Assembly (NCBI GenBank): GCA_913060845.1
Contig: CAJXVF010000196.1
Span: forward strand, 1-5,669
DNA length: 5,669 nt
DNA from: an uncultured Alphaproteobacteria bacterium
GTDB lineage: Bacteria; Pseudomonadota; Alphaproteobacteria; Bin95
Reading direction: 5' to 3'
This document shows, one piece after another, positions 1 through 5,669 of the stretch (position 1 is its first letter; the number at the start of each line of letters is the position of its first letter). The translations under genes and the position numbers were made by a program. Under the pieces are notes generated by a model. That model did no database searches, had not been told where the DNA came from, and was given only the letters and a program-made list of their open reading frames with translations.

Positions 1-48
1 TCTACACCTCTCTATTCGTCGGCAGCGTCAGATGTGTATAAGAGACAG
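1..48 (+). other. Nextera i5-side sequencing adapter (contaminant)
   Basis: This is not genomic sequence. Positions 1-7 are the end of the P5 arm, 8-15 (CTCTCTAT) match the Nextera i5 index known as S502/N502, 16-29 are the Nextera Read 1 primer site, and 30-48 are the 19-base Tn5 mosaic end (AGATGTGTATAAGAGACAG). Native DNA begins at 49. The adapter happens to be open in the frame of the permease gene and supplies a false start (ATG at 34, reading MYKRQ). It should be trimmed, and the permease treated as truncated at its 5' end. Confidence 0.99.
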
Positions 49-759
49 GTGCTGAAGCGTTTGTTTGACGGCGGGATGGCACTGGTGAACGTAACAACCT
101 TTGTTTTCGTGACTCCGATCGTCGCGTTCTATCTGCTGCGCGACTGGGACCGGTTGATTGGTTGGGTCGATGCACTGATCCCACGCCCTCACGTCATGAT
201 CGTCCGGGAGCAAGCGCGACAGGTGGATGACACGCTTGCAGGCTTTGTCCGTGGTCAGGCGACCGTTTGCGTGTTGCTGGGCCTTGGGTATGGCTTGGCC
301 CTATCGCTCGCCGGGCTGGAGTTCGGATTCGTTATCGGCATCCTGTCCGGCATTCTGGCTTTTATTCCATATGTCGGATCGATATTTGGCCTGTTCGCCA
401 GTGTCAGTCTTGCCTTGCTGCAATTTGATGATCCCGTTCGGATCGGCATCATTGCGGGCATCTTCATTGTTGGCCAGTTGCTGGAAGGCAACGTACTCAC
501 CCCGAAGCTTGTTGGCGAACGGGTTGGATTGCATCCGGTTTGGGTAATTTTCTCATTGTTCGCTGGCGGTGCTGTGCTTGGATTTATGGGCATGTTGTTG
601 GCGCTTCCTGTCGCAGCTTCCGTTGGTGTGCTGACGCGCTTTGCCGTCGCGCAATACAGGCAGAGCCCAATCTATCTGGGCGATGATCATGATGACGATG
701 ACCCAGGAGATGATCCTGGAAAACCGCCACCGGAGGCTAAAGGCGCATCAGCCACGTGA
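49..759 (+). CDS. AI-2E family transporter (PerM/UPF0118), C-terminal part, 5' truncated
   Basis: An inner-membrane protein of the AI-2E transporter (PerM, formerly UPF0118) superfamily. Members include the proposed AI-2 exporter TqsA and Na+/H+ antiporters, so the substrate cannot be told from sequence. The visible 236 residues correspond to roughly the C-terminal two-thirds of a usual 350-400 residue member. Hydrophobic spans lie near residues 12-30, 70-90, 92-122, 131-146 and 163-198, counted from the first native codon. Family hallmarks are FYLLRDWDRL (27-36), the R-G-Q turn (68-70), FIPYVG (105-110), and the C-terminal block GNVLTPKLVGERVGLHPVW (147-165) followed by a glycine-rich helix. 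The end is a cytoplasmic-looking Asp/His-rich tail (211-222) followed by a Pro/Ala/Lys-rich stretch. The true start is missing: the upstream in-frame ATG at 34 lies inside adapter DNA. The TGA stop overlaps the hdaA start in a GTGA, implying co-transcription and translational coupling. Family assignment is firm; function is open. Confidence 0.93.
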   Translation: MLKRLFDGGMALVNVTTFVFVTPIVAFYLLRDWDRLIGWVDALIPRPHVMIVREQARQVDDTLAGFVRGQATVCVLLGLGYGLALSLAGLEFGFVIGILSGILAFIPYVGSIFGLFASVSLALLQFDDPVRIGIIAGIFIVGQLLEGNVLTPKLVGERVGLHPVWVIFSLFAGGAVLGFMGMLLALPVAASVGVLTRFAVAQYRQSPIYLGDDHDDDDPGDDPGKPPPEAKGASAT

Positions 760-1448
760 CCCGGCAATTTCCGCTCAAGCTTGAGCCGCACCCTGACTAT
801 ACCGCCGCAGATTTCCTGAACTCCGAAGCCAATCGGGCAGCGCTGGCGCTGGTGCGCTCTTGGCCGGAATGGGCTTTGCCGAGTGCCGTCATTTGGGGGC
901 CAGCTGGGTCGGGCAAGACGCATCTAGCGCATATTTGGGCTGAACGGGCAGGCGCGTCGCTTATCAGCGCTGATGATTTTGCCGGCCTTGCCTTAGAAAC
1001 TCTGCCGGAAGAGCCACACATTGCGCTCGATTTCGCAGATGCAGAGTTTCCAAAGCCAGATGAGCGCCGAATGTTTCATCTGCTAAACATGATTCGAGAG
1101 AAGAACGGTGCTCTTCTACTTGTTGCACGCACGGCCCCAAGCCGTTGGGGCGTCGCTTTACCAGATCTGGCCTCACGCTTGAAAGCGTTACCTTCCGCTG
1201 AAGTTTCGCCGCCTGATGATGGATTGTTCGCGGCGGTATTGGCAAAGCAGTTCGCTGATAGGCAGTTGGTAGTGGACCGGGAGACGGTTGAGTATATCGC
1301 GGTCCGATCAGAACGCTCATTCGCTGCAGCCCGCCGCCTAGTCGCGCGTTTAGACCAAGCCGCACTGGCAAGTAGGCGCCCCATCGGCAAGCGCTTAGCC
1401 GGTGAAGTGATCGAAGCGCTAGAGGCGGAGTCCGGTGAGGCAGGCTGA
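756..1448 (+). CDS. hdaA: HdaA/Hda-type DnaA regulatory inactivator (DnaA-like AAA+ ATPase)
   Basis: A cytoplasmic DnaA-related AAA+ protein of 230 residues without DnaA's DNA-binding domain IV. In this family, Hda bound to the DNA-loaded polymerase clamp stimulates ATP hydrolysis by DnaA (RIDA), preventing re-initiation of replication. Seen here: an N-terminal RQFPLKL (residues 3-9) resembling the hexameric clamp-binding motif QL(S/D)LPL; Walker A GPAGSGKT (48-55); a Walker B-like strand IALDFAD (89-95), less canonical than DnaA's but comparable to the variant in E. coli Hda; a box VII arginine in LASRL (R141), the likely arginine finger; and sensor II-like arginines in SFAAARRLVARLDQ (188-201). 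Length matches the family. The GTG at 756 is the only plausible start: the next Met is residue 106, beyond the ATPase core, and this start retains the clamp motif. The gene overlaps the upstream permease stop by 4 bases; the closest purine-rich stretches (732-743) are rather distant, so coupling probably drives translation. Its position before ppk matches alphaproteobacterial gene order as I know it. A generic DnaA/Hda-like ATPase is the cautious alternative. Confidence 0.9.
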   Translation: MTRQFPLKLEPHPDYTAADFLNSEANRAALALVRSWPEWALPSAVIWGPAGSGKTHLAHIWAERAGASLISADDFAGLALETLPEEPHIALDFADAEFPKPDERRMFHLLNMIREKNGALLLVARTAPSRWGVALPDLASRLKALPSAEVSPPDDGLFAAVLAKQFADRQLVVDRETVEYIAVRSERSFAAARRLVARLDQAALASRRPIGKRLAGEVIEALEAESGEAG

Positions 1449-1473
1449 AATATAGGTGTAATCTTCATATATT
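1445..1473 (+). promoter_or_regulatory. Candidate sigma70-type promoter for ppk-ppx
   Basis: CTGAAA (1445-1450, 4 of 6 matches to TTGACA) and TATATT (1468-1473, 5 of 6 matches to TATAAT) are separated by exactly 17 bases. This would start transcription near 1480, some 38 bases before the ppk ATG. The -35 element would overlap the hdaA stop codon. AT-rich DNA makes chance -10 matches likely; TATGAT (1481-1486) is an alternative -10 but lacks a good -35. The call is inferred from hexamers and gene spacing only. Confidence 0.4.
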
Positions 1474-1483
1474 GGACCAATAT
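1469..1483. promoter_or_regulatory. 15-base perfect inverted repeat upstream of ppk (candidate operator)
   Basis: ATATTGG-A-CCAATAT has perfect 7-base arms around a single central base. It overlaps the predicted -10 and the expected transcription start in the hdaA-ppk gap, the position of a typical repressor operator. I do not recognise it as the site of a known regulator; it is not a Pho box. It is too AT-rich and lacks the U-tract needed for an intrinsic terminator. Confidence 0.45.
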
Positions 1484-1492
1484 GATATCATA
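1481..1492. promoter_or_regulatory. 12-base perfect palindrome TATGATATCATA upstream of ppk
   Basis: TATGATATCATA equals its own reverse complement. It shares three bases (1481-1483) with the preceding inverted repeat, so 1469-1492 forms two abutting dyads on one face of the promoter. It lies 25 bases before the ppk start, and 14 bases before the ribosome binding site. A regulator binding site is possible; chance symmetry in AT-rich DNA is the alternative. Confidence 0.4.
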
Positions 1493-1506
1493 CAGGCCCG
1501 CAATCT

Positions 1507-1511
1507 AAGGA
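1507..1511 (+). promoter_or_regulatory. Ribosome binding site of ppk
   Basis: AAGGA lies 6 bases before the ATG at 1518, near-ideal Shine-Dalgarno spacing. It fixes the ppk start there rather than at a later in-frame codon. Confidence 0.8.
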
Positions 1512-1517
1512 AATCCA

Positions 1518-3701
1518 ATGGCGAATGAGCCGTTGACCACTGCTGCGAACGATGTGTCGAGCCAGATTGCTCTACATACGAACCCGCAAGAACTGACGCC
1601 AGAAACACGGCTGATTAACCGCGAGCTATCGTGGTTAGCGTTCAATGCACGTGTTTTGGAAGAGGCCTCCAATCAAAATCACCCGCTTTTTGAGCAGCTT
1701 AGGTTTCTTTCGATTTCCGCTGATAATCTGGATGAATTCTACATGGTCCGCGTCGCTGGCTTGAAGGGACAGGTCGAGGCCGAGGTTACGACACCAAGCG
1801 CCGATGGCATGAGCCCACGTGAGCAGCTCACGGCTATTGATGCTCGCGCCCGGCAGTTGCTCGATGATCAACAGGCGCGTTGGCAGGAAATCGTTACGGA
1901 ACTGCGTGCAGCTGACGTACATGTGCTTCAGCCAGATGAGGTCTCCAAGGAAGAGGCTGAATGGCTTGGAGCCCGCTTCGACGAGCAAATTTTCCCCGTG
2001 CTAACGCCGCTTGCGATTGATCCGGCGCATCCATTTCCATTCATACCAAACTTCGGCTACGGCCTAGCGCTCTCGCTGCGTCGACGGAGCGATGGCGAAG
2101 ACATCAATGCGCTAGTGCCAATACCGCACCGGCTGGATCGCTTTATCCGCCTGCCGGGGGAAACCATCCGAGCGATTGCGGTTGAGCAGGTCGCGGGCAT
2201 GTTCATGGACAGGCTATTTCCAGGCTTTGATGTTCTGGGTAAAGGCTGTTTCCGCGTTATCCGGGACAGTGAGCTTGAATTCGACGAAGAAGCTGAGGAC
2301 CTGGTCCGCCTGTTCGAAAGCGCGCTGAAACGCCGTCGCCGCGGTAATGTTGTGCGGCTTGCCTGTGACGCGTCTATGCCGGCAGGCCTCCGCACGGAGC
2401 TTGCGCGGGAGGCAGAAACGACGGTCAGCGATATGATCATCGTCAACGGAATTGTTGGCCTTGGCGACATCTCCGAGCTGATTGACGACGCCCGTAAGGA
2501 CCTTGTGTTTGAGCCCTATCAAGCACGGTTCCCTGAACGTATTCGCGATTTTGGCGGGGATTGCTTTGCTGCAATTCGCGCCAAGGACATTCTTGTCCAT
2601 CACCCGTATGAGAGCTTCGATGTTGTCGTGCAGTTTCTGCGCCAAGCTGCGCAGGACCCGAATGTTCTGGCAATCAAGCAGACACTCTACCGCACCACGC
2701 CTAACTCCCCCATCGTCCAGGCGTTGGTTGAAGCCGCAGAAGCTGGCAAATCCGTAACAGCGCTAGTTGAACTAAAAGCGCGCTTCGATGAGGCCAACAA
2801 CATTCTGTTGGCGCGGGATTTGGAACGGTCTGGCGTGCAGGTAGTCTACGGGTTCATGAACCTCAAGACCCACGCCAAAGTCTCATTGGTGGTGCGCAAG
2901 GAGGGGGATGAGCTTCGATCCTATGCCCATTATGGAACGGGCAATTATCATCCCATTACGGCGCGAATTTACACGGACCTATCCTTTTTTACGTCCGAGC
3001 CCGCGCTCACTCATGATGCAAGCCTGCTGTTCAACTACATCACTGGGTATGCCAAGCCAGATGGCATGGCAAAGCTGATTTACTCGCCAGACATGATGCA
3101 GCCAAAGTTGCTGGCGCTGATTGATGCCGAAATCGCCCATGCTGAGGCCGGACGTCCAGCAGCAATTTGGGCGAAGCTGAATTCGCTGGTTGATCCAAAA
3201 ATTATCGGTGCTCTTTACCGCGCGTCCAATGCTGGGGTTGAGATTGAGCTGGTCATTCGCGGGATATGTTGTCTCCGTCCGGGCGTGCCGGGATTGTCTG
3301 AGCGGATAACGGTGAAGTCGATTGTCGGGCGGTTCCTGGAGCATGCCCGAATCGTCTGCTTCGGTGCCGGGTTCGGGCTGCCGTCCGTTAAGGCCGCCGT
3401 CTATATTTCGTCGGCGGATTGGATGCCGCGAAATCTTTACCGCAGGGTTGAGACGCTGGTGCCGATTGAGAATGAAACTGTGCGCAGGCAGATCATTGAT
3501 CAGATCATGATCGCAAATCTCAAGGATAACGCTCAAAGCTGGCAGCTAAATGCGGACGGTAGCTATACGAAGGAAGAGATATGCGGCGAGCGATTCTCCG
3601 CCCATGCTTATTTCATGCACAACCCAAGCCTATCCGGTCGCGGCAGCGCCTTGAATGCATCGGAAACTCCTGATCTAACGCTCGAAGACGACGATCTTTA
3701 A
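1518..3701 (+). CDS. ppk: Polyphosphate kinase 1 (Ppk1)
   Basis: Catalyses reversible transfer of the ATP gamma-phosphate onto inorganic polyphosphate (EC 2.7.4.1), the main route of polyphosphate synthesis for energy storage and stress tolerance. It has 727 residues, a little longer than E. coli Ppk (688), with a non-conserved N-terminal leader of about 25 residues and a short acidic C-terminal tail. Domains in order: N domain (about 30-140, opening [24 protein letters not shown]), head domain (about 145-335, with [20 protein letters not shown]), and C1 (about 345-510) and C2 (about 515-695), which are phospholipase-D-like folds. Catalytic features seen: H452 in LKTHAK, matching the phosphorylated His of E. 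coli (H435); H609 in FLEHARI, matching H592; and R392 (TLYRT) and R422 ([10 protein letters not shown]), matching the metal/phosphate-binding arginines. [15 protein letters not shown] (631-645) is the usual late signature. All key residues are present, so the enzyme should be active. The start is supported by AAGGA 6 bases upstream. It stops 16 bases before ppx, implying one operon. Confidence 0.98.
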   Translation: MANEPLTTAANDVSSQIALHTNPQELTPETRLINRELSWLAFNARVLEEASNQNHPLFEQLRFLSISADNLDEFYMVRVAGLKGQVEAEVTTPSADGMSPREQLTAIDARARQLLDDQQARWQEIVTELRAADVHVLQPDEVSKEEAEWLGARFDEQIFPVLTPLAIDPAHPFPFIPNFGYGLALSLRRRSDGEDINALVPIPHRLDRFIRLPGETIRAIAVEQVAGMFMDRLFPGFDVLGKGCFRVIRDSELEFDEEAEDLVRLFESALKRRRRGNVVRLACDASMPAGLRTELAREAETTVSDMIIVNGIVGLGDISELIDDARKDLVFEPYQARFPERIRDFGGDCFAAIRAKDILVHHPYESFDVVVQFLRQAAQDPNVLAIKQTLYRTTPNSPIVQALVEAAEAGKSVTALVELKARFDEANNILLARDLERSGVQVVYGFMNLKTHAKVSLVVRKEGDELRSYAHYGTGNYHPITARIYTDLSFFTSEPALTHDASLLFNYITGYAKPDGMAKLIYSPDMMQPKLLALIDAEIAHAEAGRPAAIWAKLNSLVDPKIIGALYRASNAGVEIELVIRGICCLRPGVPGLSERITVKSIVGRFLEHARIVCFGAGFGLPSVKAAVYISSADWMPRNLYRRVETLVPIENETVRRQIIDQIMIANLKDNAQSWQLNADGSYTKEEICGERFSAHAYFMHNPSLSGRGSALNASETPDLTLEDDDL

Positions 3702-3704
3702 GGA
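3700..3704 (+). promoter_or_regulatory. Ribosome binding site of ppx overlapping the ppk stop codon
   Basis: AAGGA shares its two adenines with the TAA stop of ppk (3699-3701). It sits 10 bases before a TTG (3715) and 13 before the adjacent ATG (3718), so spacing slightly favours TTG while codon preference favours ATG. The overlap of stop and Shine-Dalgarno suggests reinitiation or coupling between ppk and ppx. Confidence 0.55.
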
Positions 3705-3717
3705 CTTCCCCGCGTTG

Positions 3718-5259
3718 ATGACGCTCGCTGCACCAGGCCTAGCTCAGTATGAAGGCCGCTCCGCGGTTATTGATGTTGGCTCCAATTCCGTCCGTATGGT
3801 CGCTTATGACCGCGATAGCCGTTCGCTGGAGCCGATCTTCAACGAGAAGGCAATGAGCGGTCTTGGCCAGGACATATTCTCTACTGGCAAATTGCATCCT
3901 GAAGGCAAAATCTCCGCCTTGAAGATTTTGCGCCGATTCCGCGCCATTGCTGACAGCATGGGCATCGGCCAGTTGCGCGCCGTCGCGACCGCTGCGGTTC
4001 GTGAAGCTACTGATGGCCCGGATTTCGTGAAAGAGGCGTCAGAGGCGGCTGGCGTCACTATTCAGGTGATTCCCGGTGAAGAAGAGGCGCGCTTGTCTGC
4101 GCTCGGTGTTCTCTGCGGCATTCCTAATGCAGATGGCGTGATGGCAGATTTGGGCGGCGGTAGCTTGGAGTTAGCGGACGTCCGTGATGGTGCGGTTCAT
4201 GGCGGCATATCCGTGCCGCTTGGTCCTTTGGCCTTGGGCGATATGGTCGGCGGCAAAAAGGAAGCGGCGTACATCAAAGATCTGTTGACGCCAGTTGAAG
4301 CCGGAGGAGCCAAAGGGCGGACGCTGTATTTGGTTGGCGGCGCGTGGCGTTCGCTCGCGAAACATGACCTGTTGGCAAAATCTTATCCGGTCAACATCAT
4401 TCACCAATATGCGCTTTCGGCTTCTGATGCCTCGAAGACGGCCAAGGCTGTTGCGGGCCTGTCTGGCGATAGCTTGAGCGCTCTCACCAGTGTATCCCAG
4501 CGTCGGCGGCCAACATTGCCTTATGCGTCCAGAGTGCTGTTGGCTCTGATGGCTAAGTTGAAGCCATCTGAAGTGGTGTTTTCGGCTTACGGCCTGCGTG
4601 AGGGCGTTCAATTTGAAGCGCTGGATGAGCCGGTTCGCGCCCGCGACCCGCTCGTTGATTACTGCCGACGGCTTGGCCGCAGCGCCATGCGTGTACCATT
4701 TGACGGGGACCGGCTGGCAGATTGGCTAAGCGGTGCCTTCGGTGATGATCCACCCAGCCCAGAACGACTTGTCCGCGCGGCCTGTTGGCTAAGTGACATT
4801 TCTGGCCATGACCATCCAGATTATCGCGGCCACCATGCTGCTGCGCGCGCGCTCCGTCTGCCGGCTGGCGGTCTTAAGCATGGTGATAGAGTTGTTCTCG
4901 CAGCCGCTGTGTACGCGCGCTATCACGGCTTTGGCATGGAGAAGGCGTTGGGGTCTGCCGTCGAAATGGTTGACGAAGGCACACGAAAGCGTGCCGTCGC
5001 TCTGGGGCTTGCGCTCCGTCTAGCGCACGCGATTGAGCCTGGTGGCGGGCATGTAGACGCTGACGGCGTTGATGTGCCGACCGGTGCAAGCTTGCGCCGC
5101 AGGTTCCGTCTGGTGCGTGGGCCAGGTGTTCTGCGGCTATTGGCGGAACCGGGTGCGGAGGATGCGCTTGGCGAAACGGCTCTCAAACGCTTCAGCGCAT
5201 TAGCGAAAGCGCTTGAGCTTGAGGCCGTTGTGTCCGTGGATCAGTCTGCGGTCGCCTGA
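3718..5259 (+). CDS. ppx: Exopolyphosphatase, Ppx/GppA phosphatase family
   Basis: Hydrolyses terminal phosphate from polyphosphate; some family members also convert pppGpp to ppGpp, and sequence alone does not separate the two. It is a cytoplasmic ASKHA-fold enzyme. From ATG 3718 it has 513 residues, comparable to E. coli Ppx. Seen: phosphate-1 loop AVIDVGSNSVRMV (16-28); RAVATAAVREA (88-98); IPGEEEARLSALG (118-130), holding the likely catalytic glutamate (121-122); phosphate-2 loop ADLGGGSLEL (143-152); adenosine-motif-like YLVGGAWRSLAK (204-215); YGLREGV (291-297); and a C-terminal HD-like helical domain from about 305 with HDHPDYRGHHAA (364-375). The start is ambiguous between TTG 3715 and ATG 3718, differing by one residue. 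It follows ppk by 16 bases in the same direction, so synthesis and breakdown of polyphosphate are probably co-expressed. Its last 19 bases overlap the convergent rnd gene. Of the two family roles, exopolyphosphatase is favoured by the ppk neighbour. Confidence 0.94.
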   Translation: MTLAAPGLAQYEGRSAVIDVGSNSVRMVAYDRDSRSLEPIFNEKAMSGLGQDIFSTGKLHPEGKISALKILRRFRAIADSMGIGQLRAVATAAVREATDGPDFVKEASEAAGVTIQVIPGEEEARLSALGVLCGIPNADGVMADLGGGSLELADVRDGAVHGGISVPLGPLALGDMVGGKKEAAYIKDLLTPVEAGGAKGRTLYLVGGAWRSLAKHDLLAKSYPVNIIHQYALSASDASKTAKAVAGLSGDSLSALTSVSQRRRPTLPYASRVLLALMAKLKPSEVVFSAYGLREGVQFEALDEPVRARDPLVDYCRRLGRSAMRVPFDGDRLADWLSGAFGDDPPSPERLVRAACWLSDISGHDHPDYRGHHAAARALRLPAGGLKHGDRVVLAAAVYARYHGFGMEKALGSAVEMVDEGTRKRAVALGLALRLAHAIEPGGGHVDADGVDVPTGASLRRRFRLVRGPGVLRLLAEPGAEDALGETALKRFSALAKALELEAVVSVDQSAVA

Positions 5260-5621
5260 TCCGGCTCAATATCGAATATCCGGACCTCGCCGTCTTGGAT
5301 CGCCATTGCAAGACCGCCATTTATGAGTTTCAAGGCTTCCTCACCGAATACCGTCCGGCGCCAGCCGTTTAGGGCAGGTGATTCGTCTCCGGCAGCAATT
5401 GCTTCCATATCGTCCGACGCCGCGATCAACCGCTGGGCAACGCCATGGCGTTCTGCAGCGCGCTTTAGCAATACGCGCAGGAGTTCGACGGTTGGCTGCA
5501 GTTTGGGATCGGGATGCCGGCGCGCTTTGGGCTTGGGTGCGGCCGTGTTCGGCAGTTCAGCCGCAGCGTTCAACGCTTCCAGCATCTCTTTACCGCCGCG
5601 GCTTGTAGCAAACCCTTTGGC
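5241..5621 (-). CDS. rnd: Ribonuclease D, C-terminal part (HRDC region), 5' truncated by the contig end
   Basis: Ribonuclease D is a 3'-5' exoribonuclease that trims tRNA and other small RNA 3' ends. Only the last 126 residues are present, about a third of a usual 370-400 residue protein; the DEDD exonuclease domain lies beyond the contig end. Visible is the second helical HRDC-like segment: a Pro/Lys/Arg-rich linker (about 28-40), then LQPTVELLRVLLKRAAERHGV (41-61), LIAASDDMEAIAAGDE (65-80) and ALNGWRRTVFGEEALKLINGGLAMA (83-107), the C-terminal signature typical of alphaproteobacterial Rnd. It ends in a short acidic tail. The apparent ATG at 5636 lies in adapter sequence and is not the start. 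The gene converges on ppx with a 19-base overlap. Identification rests on the HRDC tail and on rnd beside ppk/ppx being familiar in Sphingomonadales; another HRDC protein is less likely. Confidence 0.87.
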   Translation of the reverse strand, partial: AKGFATSRGGKEMLEALNAAAELPNTAAPKPKARRHPDPKLQPTVELLRVLLKRAAERHGVAQRLIAASDDMEAIAAGDESPALNGWRRTVFGEEALKLINGGLAMAIQDGEVRIFDIEPDQATAD

Positions 5622-5669
5622 CTGTCTCTTATACACATCTCCGAGCCCACGAGACCTCTCTACATCTCG
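5622..5669 (-). other. Nextera i7-side sequencing adapter (contaminant)
   Basis: This is not genomic sequence. Positions 5622-5640 are the reverse complement of the Tn5 mosaic end (CTGTCTCTTATACACATCT), 5641-5655 (CCGAGCCCACGAGAC) complete the Nextera Read 2 site, 5656-5663 (CTCTCTAC) match the i7 index reported as N707, and 5664-5669 begin the P7 arm. Native DNA ends at 5621. On the minus strand it extends the rnd fragment with a false MYKRQ start. Confidence 0.99.

Noticed and set aside
30..48. Tn5 mosaic ends at 30-48 and 5622-5640 as a natural transposon
   Set aside because: The ends are the engineered hyperactive mosaic sequence attached to Illumina primer and index sequence, and the DNA between them contains only core genes and no transposase.
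2..213. Minus-strand open frames at the left end (for example 2-184 and 28-213)
   Set aside because: They run through adapter sequence and the antisense of the permease; their distinctive ends are translated adapter, not protein.
255..593. Antisense open frames inside the permease gene
   Set aside because: They have no ribosome binding site or recognisable domain and lie opposite a clear membrane protein; they are by-products of GC-biased codons.
964..1480. Antisense open frames of 134-135 codons opposite hdaA
   Set aside because: Compositions are low-complexity (Arg/Ser/Ala-rich), there is no family match, and they are fully shadowed by hdaA with its Walker A motif.
1449..1517. Pho box, riboswitch or small RNA in the hdaA-ppk gap
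   Set aside because: No Pho-box-like direct repeats were seen, and 69 bases with a promoter and ribosome binding site leave no room for a recognised riboswitch.
2979..3536. 185-codon antisense open frame within ppk
   Set aside because: It is the longest shadow, but it lies opposite the most conserved C2 part of ppk, has no plausible domain, and no start signal was seen.
4171..4611. 146-codon antisense open frame within ppx
   Set aside because: It is opposite the conserved phosphate-2 and adenosine motifs of ppx and shows no domain.
5260..5284. Possible hairpin TCCGG...CCGGA just after the ppx stop as a terminator
   Set aside because: The stem is only 5 base pairs with a 15-base loop and no T-run follows; it also lies within rnd coding sequence.

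Overview
The window is a 5573-base stretch of bacterial chromosome (positions 49-5621) flanked on both sides by 48 bases of unremoved Illumina Nextera library adapter. The adapters include i5 and i7 index sequences. Each native end is therefore an assembly or library end, and the two outer genes are cut by it rather than by biology.

The gene content and order point to an alphaproteobacterium, most likely of the order Sphingomonadales: AI-2E family permease, HdaA-type DnaA regulator, polyphosphate kinase, Ppx/GppA phosphatase, and convergent ribonuclease D. By eye the base composition is moderately GC-rich (mid-50s percent), which would suit Sphingorhabdus-like genera. Genus is an inference from gene order and protein style only, because no marker gene is present.

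Layout from left to right. Positions 49-759 (+) hold the C-terminal part of a multi-spanning AI-2E/PerM family membrane protein with an acidic tail. Its stop overlaps by 4 bases the GTG start of hdaA (756-1448, +), a short DnaA-like AAA+ protein carrying a candidate N-terminal sliding-clamp-binding motif. A 69-base AT-rich gap follows (1449-1517). It holds a candidate sigma70-type promoter overlapped by two abutting perfect inverted repeats, and then a good ribosome binding site. Next come ppk (polyphosphate kinase 1, 1518-3701, +) and, only 16 bases later, ppx (exopolyphosphatase / Ppx-GppA family, 3718-5259, +). The 3' part of rnd (ribonuclease D, 5241-5621, -) faces ppx and overlaps its last 19 bases.

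Functionally, hdaA would act with the DNA polymerase clamp to inactivate DnaA-ATP after initiation. The ppk-ppx pair makes and degrades polyphosphate, a stress and energy polymer. The tight ppk-ppx arrangement suggests one transcript with its own promoter upstream of ppk, possibly supplemented by read-through from the permease-hdaA unit. I see no mobile element, CRISPR array, tRNA/rRNA or convincing new system; the genes are ordinary core genes. The points most worth checking are the adapter contamination and the phantom peptides it creates, the double palindrome in front of ppk, and the antisense overlap of ppx and rnd.
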